Shown: positions 1-13,000 of the stretch, in pieces
Position numbering within the stretch: position 1 is the stretch's first letter
How the letters are laid out: each line of letters starts with the position of its first letter
Assembly: GCF_040954835.1 (NCBI RefSeq)
Contig: NC_090703.1
Location: forward strand, 18,737,444 to 18,801,443
Origin: Lepisosteus oculatus
Taxonomy: Eukaryota; Chordata; Actinopteri; Semionotiformes; Lepisosteidae
Reading direction: 5' to 3'
Length of the DNA: 64,000 nucleotides
Translations under genes and position numbers: made by a program
The notes under the pieces: generated by a model
Seen by the model: only the letters and a program-made list of their open reading frames with translations
Told to the model about the DNA's origin: nothing
Database searches by the model: none

Positions 1-1013
1 TCAGATGCTTAAAATGCTAATGTTCAATTCTTTCCTGAAGTAAACTTTACCAAATGCTTGCTTGACATAAGTGTTGAATTCTGGAGTACCATCATAGTGA
101 TCAAAAGAAGAATGCTTGGCCAGACCATACTTATGCCGTGCTTAGCTACATGCTGAGGTTGGCTTCTCTATTGGAAAATGCACAGGAAGTCTGATTTGGG
201 TCTGGCCACAAGTGAGACTGAGATAGAGTGAAACTTTAAATGTCTGCTTGCCCATATTTTAAAACTGCTATTCGGAGCATTCTGTGATATTAATTAATGT
301 TGACAACAGTCTAACTGTACTATGGTGCTATCTGGTAAAACTACAATTTGGTCCATTTCGCAAATCTTCAATTGCAGAGGAAATCAGGGGCAGAATTCGG
401 TTTATGTATGGTGTCTCAAATGATTATATTGCTGTCAAGTTGCAAGTTTAGAAAATATCCTTAACTGTTGCACACACTCTTTTAAGTCATGTTGTTACAG
501 GTGGACATTGGTCATGACATCATCATCAATCATCAGGTGTAGTAGCCATGCCCATGTTGCATATTCCTCACTGGCATATCACTCAGGTGCCAAAAGTGGA
601 TTCGTGACAGATGACCTCCATCTGTCACAAGTACAGATGTCTCTCCATCTTTTTGAGGCAGACTAAGAGACTTCAAAGTGGGCCTTTCATCACTGAAATG
701 TTATGATGAGTTTAATTTATGATGTTCTGGTTCATATTAACCCATGCTAATTGTCAGTGTTCCAATTCTTTCAGTGTTCCAGTGTACCACAAACATTTTG
801 TGATACAGCCTGTTACCACAAAATCTACAAGCAGTATTGATTTATTACAAGACATTTTGGTTTGCTTTGCATTATTATTAAAAGCTTAAATGGTTTAATA
901 AGGTTTTTGCAGCTGCATAGACTTTAAACATCACCTAAATCCACTAAAATACTGTGACAGGAAATGTTTTAGGAGTACAAGGTTTCACTGAGTCTTAACA
1001 TAAACAGACATAC
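1..1013. other. UBR1 intron downstream of the last visible exon; no exon recognised
   Basis: AT-rich sequence. I found no segment on the minus strand matching the next part of UBR1, so it is treated as intron. The 480-700 stretch looks like an old interspersed repeat, but I cannot assign it to a class. Confidence 0.4.
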
Positions 1014-4000
1014 CTTGCTGTGCTGGGATTTGGAATAGTGGTAGAAAAAAGGGTTAAATTCTTTCAGACATTCCTTCCTCACTTCATAAAGACCATGGCC
1101 AGAAACTCCAGGTTTCCTAGACAAGAAAAAGGTTATCATGCTCTAAATTTCAGCTTATATAATCACATTACCAGGAGCACTTGATTATAAGGAGAGATGA
1201 CACTGGGGCTAATCTACTATGTTAAACACAGTAACCACCTGTATAAGAATTATAAGCATACTGTATTACAGTGAATTAACAGCCCCTGGAATTAGCAATG
1301 ACCTTGAATAAATGCTACACTTTATGAGATATAAAAAAAATGCCACCTTTGACTTAGGAGAGCAAGACAAGTTGAGTATGTGGAAAATCACAGTATTTCA
1401 GCTGGCCATTAAAACTAATACCAAGCCATTAATGCAAAGAAAAATTATAAGTGTTTTTAAGGTGTTTAACATATACAATTTTCTAATAATTTTTATTTTC
1501 AAACATTTAAGGGTAATTAAAACAGCACAAACAAAAACTTACTTAAAAGTAGCTACTTTGTGGATGACACTTTCCAGACCAGTTTCATTGTTTTCCTGTT
1601 AAAGAAGACATTTTTCCTGTATATGATACTTTAAAAATTCAGTCTGAACCATGATGAAAGGCCACCTACACTGTCACGAGCATCTACAATAACCATTCAA
1701 TCTTTTCCAGTGCAAAAACTGATTTTTACAAAAACTCAAGGAAAATATTCTTCAGCACATTTTAAGCTTACTTTCAGCTTACTTCTATATGGTATCTAAA
1801 CATTTTTCTGATTACGAAGTCCATTACATAATTTCATATTTTAAGGTAATAGAACTATGAGAAATAGAAACGGAAAGTGTTCCAATTTAAAACAAAAGGG
1901 AATTTAAAAAATAAAGTCTCAGAAAGTCAAATAATACATACTTTAACCTGTAGGAAAATAAACCTTTAGCACTTTGTATACATTATGTCAATATTTGGCG
2001 ATATTTTAATTAGACTGATACTATAGGTTTATTTGAATTCTATTATAAATATGTATAGAGAAAATATCACAGTTTTGTACAATGCCTGATTACTGTCTCT
2101 AGTACATTTTTTAATAATTTGCAAATTATTCCAACTATTATTTGCAAAGGGTGTTCAAACTATTTTATTTTAAAAAGTGGAACACTACCACTTAATGGGA
2201 TGGGGATATAAAATAATAAGCCACTGAACTCACATTCTCGGGCAAGGCCTTGACCAGACTGCTGTGTGCCATGGGCTCAATACAAAGCAGGTGGATCACT
2301 TCCCTCATGATGACATCCTCCTTCACCACACCGGAGATTCCTGGGACAAATCTCTCACCTGTGGGTGACAGGTAAAAATCAGTTTTTATTCCATTTCAAC
2401 TACAGTACCTCAACTACTATAGTGATTCAGCATGTGAAGTCAGACTGCAATTATGTTACCAAAGATATTTCTAACATGGGAACTATAATGTTTCATCAGT
2501 TTTACTGACTTGCCTATAATGATGATGAGAAGGTGGAGCATTTCTTCAGTCAGATGGTTCCACTGCTTGACAAGTTCCTGGAGGGATAATGCAAAAATAA
2601 TTGATTATATAACATAAATAACAGGAAACATAATTAAAGTATCCAATCACACCTATATGGTATATAACTGTAATGAATACTAACGACTATTTACAGAAAA
2701 AAATAATGAAATAAAATAAAAAAATAATATATAAACAGAATAATGTACACACTGAAACTGAACCCTTCTGAAATTCATCTGAAACCTTTAGCCATTGTTA
2801 AGTAAAATACATTGAAAATAACATTGCTCACCTTATCTTTAGTAGACACGTTCCCATTAAAAACATCAAACAACTCAAATCTCTGAAGAACCAACATCAC
2901 AAAATCATCAGGATCCATTTGGGAAGCAGCAATCTGTAAGAATGTATTAAATATGGTTATATTCCAATTAAGGACTGTATCTCTGAAGTGGTTTAAAAGT
3001 ATCTTTATTTTAAAAACTGAAAAAATGCCTATAACTTCAAATATTCAGTAAAACACAAGACAATCTACTTGAGAGAATGAAGACATAGAAGTAAATGGGA
3101 ATGTTATAAGTTGTATATCCCAGAAATGTAGAGTACTATATGAACTGGGAAGATTTTTATTGAATCTATAAATGTTATTCTCATTCTTATTGAATAGAAA
3201 TGTGATTAAGCAGTATTATGGTTTAGGAACTTTTTAAATATAACATTATAGAAATATGTACATTATGCACCCACATCATAGCCATAGATTTTTCTAACAT
3301 TTCCAGTTTCTGTTGTAACACAATTCAGATGTACTTAAGAAATCTTGAATATTAAAGAATACTCCAACAGTTAAGTATGGCAATATGTTTTACTTAGGAA
3401 ATGCATGCCAGACTCGGAATATTAACTTTTTGCTTGCAAATTAACAGATTCTTAAAAAGGCAAAAGAATAGAAGTAGTAATGTACCTGCAACATTATGAT
3501 GTCCTTATCAAACATTTCATCTCTGCATTTCACATCTTGGTAATAGTATACCTAAAATGCAGTTGTTAGATAAACACTTAATCAGAAAAGTCTAATCAAA
3601 TTAATTGTATATAGTTCCCTTCTTGCCAGAGCATATAAGAGTATTGTGCAAAATTACAAACCATATAATGTAAGCATATGCAAAAAAAAAACAAAACCAA
3701 TTAATAACACAGATAATGTTAAAACCGTTTCAAGTATAAGGAATCTAGCTTCTCTGTTATCCACTACTGTACTGTAAGAAATAACTTGCTCAAGATTGAT
3801 TTATGTTAAAGGTTGTGTGCCAAGCAATCACAACTGAGACACCTGTAGTAACAGCAATGATGGTAAAATGTAAAAATGCAGTTTTCCAGCGACTATGGTA
3901 TGCATACCAGAACACCAGGTCATTTTAGCAAGAAATCTAATAGGCAATGCCGAACGAAAAAATAATCAACACAGACCCCAACTTTACAAAGACAAACCTT

Positions 4001-7000
4001 CTAAGACATGGTGCAATATGGTCACTTCAAGATTTCTGACATTTCCACATTTTGCACATTTCATTATTAGTTGTGTGATCAAATAATTCAGGGTTAATTA
4101 TAATGTATAAGATCCAACTATACATAAGGAATTATTTTAATACAGGCTGATAAATCACTAAATCATAAAGTACTAAAGTTAAACTACAAAGCATTTCAGA
4201 AATGTACACCTTTTCTAATACAATTACACATTTAATATAGTCTAAAGAAGAAAGGTAGTATGATGAATGTCTATCTTTTAACTTGTGCACAAATCAGTGT
4301 AGAGTGCTATAGTGCTCTCTCTCACCTGACTGACAAGAGAAAGCCCATTTCTCCTCCACATCTCAGCTGATACCTGTGCTGCCAAAACCACACAGCGCAG
4401 AGGGTACTCCATGAGTAAAGCAAAGTTGCAACTCTCCTGAAATACAGACACAGAATCAGCAATGACAAAGATCTCACAGCCTTAAAACAACATTTAATGA
4501 ACTCACTTGCTACGTGAAGAAAGCTTAAACTTGATCTTAGCAAACGCATTCATGAAAGGGAAGATCCTGCAACAAATGGAACATCCCATACATCAGACTT
4601 TGCTGACAGCAGTAAGGCAGGCACCAGTACTCACTTCATCAATGTACTCGTGAACCCTCGCTATTGTGCCAGTTCTGCAGATATGGACATATAAACCTAG
4701 AAGCCAGAACAAAAGCACAATCTTATCAGACACCTCTGATATGTCATCACTTAAAGAATCTTAATGATAAACTTAAATGAGAGTATTAAAAGAAATTAAA
4801 AAGAAAATCTTACTCTGTGTGTGTTTTGGCTAATGAGACTACAAAGAATTGCATACATTTATTATCTTTCACTCAGAGAAGATCTAAGAAATAACTACAA
4901 CTATAGTACTCAAATACTAGTCTACAAACAATACACAATAAAAACATTACAAATCTCAATCCTGCAAAATTTTTGTTTTTAACAAGATTCAGTGTAATCC
5001 AAAACGCTTTACAAATTAGGCTTAGTTTATTTGGTCTAAACACGAGAGTAGCATATTTTAAAAACAAACTAACAAATTAGGAATCTGATTAATTATAAAA
5101 TAAATTAAATATTTCTCATTGACGAAAATACACTCATTGTCTTATTGAGTAAGCAGAAGCTAATTTTGCACTTTTAACATGGGTAAGAAAAAGTGAATAT
5201 GAGTCCCTGGTGCTACTCAGAAATCTGCTACTCACCAGCCAGCAATCTGGAGATAGGAAGGTGGATGCTCACAGGTTCCTGAGACACTTTGTAAGGTCTT
5301 GTGCGCAAAATGTGTTTACACATATAAAAATCTGTGGCTTCGCTGTTGAAGGTCTGGTTTGTACACTGCATCAAAGCAATGTGGCTTTCTTTGAAGGCTT
5401 GTAGAAGAACTTTCTCCTAAAACGCAATGATAAAAAATGTATGTATGTATGTCATAAAGGAAAAAATACAAACTGGTTGAGCATTTTGCACTGTATCAGG
5501 AAATCCTGACATTCATATACTCATATCTTTTTAAGAAGACACAAAATAAGAAAACCTTTTCTGACTTACAAAAAATGTGAACAGTATAAAATTCAATATT
5601 TAGCTGTCTAGCTTTTGCTTTTCTTTTCACTTTAATACGAGATTATTGGATAGTTATGTATTGACAACTGTGAATACTAACATCATATGCACACCAGTCC
5701 TGGAACATGGAGAGAATGTGCCTGAGTTGTATCTGAATAGAAAATCCTGCTTCCCATTCAGGTTCAACCTCAATATGCTGACCAAACTGCCTCTTCACTT
5801 CTTCCATTCCCTGAAAGACACCAATCTGAGTTATAACTTCTTCATTTAAGTAATACCAATACACAATACAGCTGTATAAGAACGTCGTCTTAAAATAGCA
5901 CTTTGAGACAAAATGTACAATATAAAATGAGTATGATAAAATTTATGTCATAGAGAACATCAGTACATTAGTACATTAAACCAAGATGTCATTTATCCAT
6001 TCCTCACCTCAAGTCATTAAATAAAAAAGCAAATCAATACAATCATATAAAGGACTATTAATCTAGCCTGTTTTAAAATTGCTCATGAACAGAATTAAAT
6101 TCTAGCCAGATTACATACAGTGCTTCAATTTCTGTTAGATTTTCACCTGGAAGGGATTATTCGATTGAATTCAATCTTCAATAACCAAAAATAAGATGTA
6201 GATGTTTTAAAGAAATCTGCACAAGATTGCTTAATTCAACCTTCATATAAGCTACAACACAGAAAAAAATGTAACTGGGCATTACAGTTTTTAGCATGGC
6301 AAAATATATTCACTTGAAACCAAACCATGATACAGTGAAATTATTTCTGCTTTTCATGTCAGTCTAAATGAACAAAGGTACCTGCATGCAGGCCAGCATT
6401 GCCAAAAATCTTCTAAATCCCTCAAGGAACTGCTGTCGTAGTTTCTCAGTCCATACTGATGGCTTGCTGATCAAAATATATCTGCCATAAAAACATTGTG
6501 AACAGTCAAAACACAGTATGCCAAAAATGGAAAAATGAAAAACCTATGAGTTAAAACGTGTTCAAGCAATGTTTCCTAAAAAACTGGAAATATAGCACTT
6601 ACTTGAGATCATGAAAGACAACCTGAATCCTGAAAAACTTGTCTGAGTTGTATCCCTGGAAATGAAATCTATTGTTTCCATCGAGATGTTCGCTCAACAT
6701 TTCCATCACAGTGTCAATGATCACTTTTATGACATTCCCTTCTTCAATCAGCTGTCTAGCCTGCAAAGAATCCCAGTGATGACAACGTTTCAACACAAAA
6801 AACATCACAAGCAACACAAACACTAAGATAACACTTTAGGACCATGTCATTTCTTTGTAAAAAGCTGAAGAACATCAATCACAATCCAATAAATAACAAT
6901 CAAATAAATAACAACTTAATTAAGAGCATGCATGCAAGTAAATATATTATATTTTTAACTTGGATGTAGCTGATAATTCTTTCTTTGCATTCAATAAACA

Positions 7001-10000
7001 ATACAATTGTAGTAAGACGCAATTAGGAATAATTTTTTTAAAAAAATCATGTCAATCATGAAAACTAGAAAAATTATTTTCTCACCAATGTAGGGACAGT
7101 GAAAATCTGCACAGATAAAGCTGTTACTGAAATACTCCGCTCATGGTCATCATTAATGAAGTCCTTCTGGAGCTGCTTATAATGCTGTGAAAAATCGAAT
7201 TCAGGGATTAACACTTTTTTTCAAACAACTTCTCACTTCCCAAGTTACACAAAAAATTACTTAAACATAATAATACTGATGTGTACAGGAACAGCCAAAT
7301 TGAGCCATCTCCTTGAAACATTATATTGAGATTCCATCAGTAAAATGCAAGTGTATATGATGTATTTGTTGCTTAAATAAATTAGAACAAGAAAAACTAT
7401 GAGAGCTTTGCTACTGGATATATCAAAAAACAAACCTGTCCAAAATGACTGCAAATTTTAAGCTTTATCATCTTCTAGTCTGATCCTGTCAGATCTCAAA
7501 AGCAAAGCAAGATTGGTGTAGTTCAGGTGGGTAGCTGCATTAGCATGCGTAGGCTGCAAAGGAACAAGTAATAGGTTTAGTCCATGCTAAAAAGAGAAGA
7601 AAGAAAACACAACTTTTTGGCCGTGGAGCCTTCTTCAGGTGTGACATCCGACACCTGAAGAAGGCTTCACAGCCAAAACGTTGTGTTTTCTTTCTTCTCT
7701 TTTCAGCATGGAATAAACCTATTACTTGTTCCAAAGCAAGACTGGTATTAGTTGACCTCTGAGAAAACCTAGGCTGCTGAAGCAAGTGGTGTTGGTGGGT
7801 CATAAATGGCCCAATTTCCCAATATGGTGACCAGCAACACTGTTGCAGGGGGAGCTGTCTTTCACATACAGATGCAGCATTCAAAATGCGTGGGCGATAC
7901 CCCATTATTTTCCGGTGCGCTTTACGCAGTTTACCGCGAGTTACCGGTAAATACCGCTAGTTACCGTAAATTCTCCTATAATACCGCAAGCAAAATAATA
8001 GTATCCGGAATTTCCGCATGGTGGAGCTAATAAAGCTCAACTTCTCATATTTGAGCTGTCGCCATCAAAGTCTTTAACGAAGATATTACTAATAGTATTA
8101 ATAATGAATGACCTTGGACAAGCTGTAAGTGTAAACTCAAAGTATTGCCCTGGTCAACATTCTTTTTTTCCATTGACCGTCTTTGTAAAAGTAACACCAC
8201 AGCATTTCGCAATCACGCATTTGTTTCCAATCATGCAAAGTACAGTACATTATATTCGAGTTCCTGCTCTTTGCAGACGACCTGGTCCTGCTGTCGCCCA
8301 CAGAACAGAGGCTGTGGCAGAACCTGGCACTGCTGGAGCAGCACTGTCAGACCTGAGTGCTGACAGTCAATCTGGACAAGACCAGAGTTATGGTTTTCCA
8401 GAAAAAAAGCCAGACCTTCATTAGTCTTCCTGAAATTGTCGGATTATGAACGAATAAAAGCATCTTATTAAAAACACGTTTGCGTTTGGTTGGGAGCCAT
8501 ATTATGTATTTTTCATATGTAAGATATAATGATGTGTTCCCGCTTACACATCGCACGACTTTAAAAGCTAGAAAAACAGGTTTCGATTCACATTATCTGG
8601 TGAGCCTTGTTTTGTCAAAGGACAGCACAAAAAAAACAGACAATACACAGGGGGGGAGGGCAAGCGAGAGGGAGAGTTTTTTACCCTCTGTCAAAAAAAA
8701 ACAAATCACCCGGGGCAGAGACTCTGGGGGGATCATTGTGTGGTACAGAACGGAGCTCAGTCAATTCAACATGTTCAGCGCTGATTCAGTTTAAAAAAAA
8801 CTGCAACGGACATAAAAACTCCCTTGCTTTTAACAGAGCGTTTCATGATTTCCAACTATGAAATGTATTTAAACTGTGACACTTATCATTCAACCAGAGC
8901 TCGAAATATCACAAGGATCCTCTAGAGCACAGCAAAGACTATTAAAAGTATACTAGTGACAAACTAGTATACTTTAGATATTTTTTTCTGAACCGGGGAA
9001 AATCTGATCATGTTTCTCTATAACAATAATAAAAACATGAACAAAGTAATACTGCTATTTCCTTAGATACGCGATTAAAAAAATATTTTTTTTTAATCCC
9101 CGGCGGAACACATTCCATAAGATTCAGCGCTTTTATATATCGCCTTCAAAGGTGGCTTCTCAAAACGCTTTACAGGATAAAAACAACAATAACAGCAACA
9201 ACAACAATACTGTATTTCATTGCACTTTGAAAACCAAGTAATAACTTAACTATATGTGCAAACGTTTTATGATATGTCGCTGTTGTGAATGTCTGTGGAG
9301 TGTATCTTATTTGCCTGTCTGTCCTGGCTCTCTCGCTCGCCCTCCCCCCTCTCTCCCTCAATTCAATTCAATTCAAGGTGCTTTATTAGCATAACAGTTG
9401 GGTACAATCGGTGTTGGGTATTTACTTTGCTTTGAGATTCCACTTTTAAAGGTGATATATAAAATCAAGGCTTTAACTTGCTTTAACTCCGCAATGTATT
9501 TAAAAAATAAAAACGATTACAATCTAATCTTTCCACGTTTGATCCCAAGAGCCCAAGAAAAAGAAATCTAAATGGGGAGAAAGCTATGCTGAAAGTTTAT
9601 TAAGATACTTAGAAGACAAAGATATCAATTTATGTTGCATTTGTCTGATTATGAATCAAAAAACACATATATTTAAACCCGGATTTGCGATTTAAATCAA
9701 AATGCGATTTAAATCAATATAAATGTTTATGTTGTAACACCTAGGTGACTATTCATTGTTATTAAAATGACTTAAATTCGATCATGTTGTGATATTTAGA
9801 AATATAAATTTGTGTGGTGCGAGTGAGGTTTTATTTAATCTCTGACCAAGGGAAACGTTTCATTTTTTCAAAGATTTGAGTGGGATTTGATCACAGACCG
9901 TGTGACATGGGAGTCAGGAACCTAACCCACAGCGCCACCGGCAAGGTCACATGGAGACTTCTGAAAAAGCACTACAAAAACATTATCAACAGACAATGTA

Positions 10001-13000
10001 CAGCGTGTACTATTCTTGTGTTGCGGTACATGAATTTAATTATATCGTTATTAATTTCTTTAGATACGCGATTCCAAATTATATTCCCTTTTAATCAAAT
10101 TCTAAAAGTATGCTTGTTGACTCCGGTATCTCGTTAGTTAAAGACTTCGATGCTTAAAATGTTTAGGGAGAAATGAAATACTGGTGTGTATTTTTTCTTT
10201 AAAGTACCGAGACCAGCCATCTACTGTATGTTTATGTTCCAAAATTAATATCGTTTATGGCCTTCACACGCGTTACAGTATGCTCCTATTCTTTTTATGC
10301 TCAGCTACTAAGATTTCCCTTCAGTGGTAAAATTCCATATGAATATTCAATACTACAACGGGCACAGTAAAGACGTTTACTGTTAATCTTTCTACGACAG
10401 ACCAACGGACCACGAGTGCCCCTGTCGGTCAACCAATCACGTACAGCGGTACCGCGCGTCATCGTGCGTCATAATGCGCGACGCCGTAGCCAATTACCTC
10501 CGGTACGTGTGTGTACCGCGCACTTTGAATGGCTGCATCTGTAAGACACTAAACCTAAGTCCTACTACTTCAGTCAAAACGTATTTTATCGGGACTAGTA
10601 CTAAATATCCTTAGATCTGAAAGGCATTCATTCTAACCTTTGCAAAATTAATAACAAATATACATGCTTACCTTTGCAAATTCAATAGCAAAAAGCCTTT
10701 TATATTCAGTTTCCATCAGTAAACTGCAGACAATTAGCTCATGTACAATCTTCCGGGCTCCTAAGGAAATAAAATACACAGGCTACAGTGAAAGCATTGT
10801 ATGTCATGTCTTACAATTACTTAATAAATACTACATCATTGCTTAGGGTTCTGGACTATAACTGGAAGGTGAGGATTCAAATCCCATGGGGGCAAAAGTG
10901 TTATAGATTTGTGCAAAGAATTTCACTCAGATTAATCTACTTAAATGCCTGGTTGTATCAAATAGCAGTAGTATCAAATAGGTACAAATAACAATATGAA
11001 TATAAGCAACTGACAAAATTAGGAATGTTGTACGATGTAATTTAAGTGCACGTTTTATATCTCAGTATTGCTAATAATGTATCATAATTGTTTCATTTAG
11101 TGCATTACGTTGAATTTATGGACTTTATTTTATATACTACTGTACATGAATTTTCAGCTATGTTTTAAGTTCGGTGATTTTGTTTAAGTTTTAAGTTAAT
11201 GGATAAAGTTAATACAATAATCATGCTATACATATGCATTGTACATCTACACATATAAAGATACTGACTATCCAAAATAATTTGATACTCTTAGTAACTG
11301 TTCCTGCATTGAGTTTGTTTTATGGATGGTCCAGGACAACAACTACAGCTGTCGATAAATTGCCAAACTGTGGGTTGTCCATCACTTTCCATGCCAAAAC
11401 AGCATCTGTTTAGTCCTGTCCCAAAGCTGACAGTTTCACACACAGACTCCCTAATTACAGATACCCTTTGTGTTTGTAACTTACTACATATTAGCAAAAT
11501 ACTTTCTGAAAATATGCCATACAGATGCCTCAGCTAACTTGGCCCCTACCTGACCTTTCACATTCTTTCATATCTTTAGACTTCTGGATATCATTCATTC
11601 ACTAGATCCACATTAATCCTACTCAGTATAGTCTGAAGTAAGGATCACCTGATTCTGTCGTGTGACTCACTGTTTTTGCATTGAATGCAGATAAGTTAAC
11701 CTCCGTTACCAAGGATGAGGTGTCCTAAAATTTTGGCCAGCCAGTGAGTGTGCTGTCAACAAAAACACAAGCCCTTTGGCACAAAAAGTATTAAATTCAC
11801 AGCGGTCAGAGAGAAGTGTTTAAACAATCAAGATACCTACCTTTATAAAGGTTTGCATCATAGAGCATTAGTCTACTGATGAGACTTTGGCTGTCTGGAA
11901 GAGGATGTGCTTCCAGGGCTACTTGACAGAAGACCTGCCGAAAACCAACTGAGAATAAAGAGGGAAAAGAAAATCACTAAAAAAGACAACTTGTAAACTT
12001 AAGCATCTTACTCTCTTTACTAGTTCACATATGTTTATCAGGCTTGATTATTTGCAATGTTAATGCCATTGTTTCTAAACAAAATAACAGCTTGGCTTAA
12101 CATCTATCGCTTGCTTTTAAGGTTAGAAGTGGGCTTTAGCCTAAAACAAGAAAATGAACACAGTGGCGGTGATGGCAGACCTGAACAGTTGATAATTTTC
12201 TGAAACCAGGTTCCCAGTCGCATGGCAAAACTCTGGTGAGCCATCACACTACAGTGTAGGATCTCTACTCGCAGAGGCTCCACAGATATGTGCTCTGAGG
12301 TTGACTGCCAACACAGGACACAAAGGAGATTCAGAATATCCTTCACTTACACAGTTGGCAGAAGGTTTAAGCCTGTACTTGCTCAATATTCTAATTTGCA
12401 TGCCCCATGAAACTGTCTGTTGCCATTTCTGTTGCTGAATATCCAAGAAAATAAAAGGTTATTTAAAGGTGAAAGTTAATAATTGCAAAACTGTCCATAA
12501 CTCACTGATATTCCCTGGTATGTGATGAAACAAAAGTCATAGTTATTCTAGCTTCATTTATTTAACTTTCAGAAATATATATATAAAACTGTCTAGTAGA
12601 GATATACTTAGGCTGGCATATCTAAATGGCAACAGCAACAACAGACATTAAAACAAGAAAAAAGAAATCAGTTAACAGGACTTAAGGGACACTATTGGAA
12701 ATACTTCTTAAAGATGATTAGTAAAATAGAACTGGAACAATTAAAAATACCAGTAAGCTTTAATATCCCTTCTCAGACAATTTCTGCACTTACCCTAATG
12801 AGTTCCTTAGCTTCCTGACAGGACTGCTTAGTGCCTCTTTTCACGGCTCTGCGTCCCTATAGAAATGTCAATGTAGAAAGTATATAATCATACAGTGCGT
12901 TACTTTCCCATACAAAAATACACCAAACGTTCTGAATTGTAAGTGCAAATCATTTTTTAAATAATGCAATCAAATATACCCATTAAGGCTTTAACCACTT

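Larger units (their letters stand above)
7869..10541. mobile_element. Non-autonomous DNA transposon with CAG-starting TIRs and TA target-site duplication (pogo/Tigger-like ends)
   Basis: The left end CAGATGCAGCATTCAAAATG and the right end, read inward on the minus strand (CAGATGCAGCCATTCAAAGT), match for about 27 bp apart from a one-base gap and a few substitutions. Both ends abut TA (7867-7868 and 10542-10543). Several TACCG motifs cluster just inside each end (7925-7990 and 10445-10520), and these ends are CpG-rich in an otherwise AT-rich intron. No transposase reading frame is visible in 2.67 kb. TA duplication plus CAG termini fit the pogo/Tigger branch of Tc1/mariner; the family assignment is inference. 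Confidence 0.6.
7185..10671. other. UBR1 intron 10, made mostly of mobile elements
   Basis: This 3.5-kb intron lies between exon 11 (7184-7086) and exon 10 (10760-10672). It holds a foldback retroposon (7520-7732), a 2.67-kb TA-flanked terminal-inverted-repeat element (7869-10541), and inside the latter a LINE reverse-transcriptase fragment and a tRNA-like SINE head. Little unique intron sequence remains. Confidence 0.7.

Noticed and set aside
7540-7905. Minus-strand 121-codon open frame
   Set aside because: It runs across the inverted arms of the foldback retroposon and has no protein-like homology.
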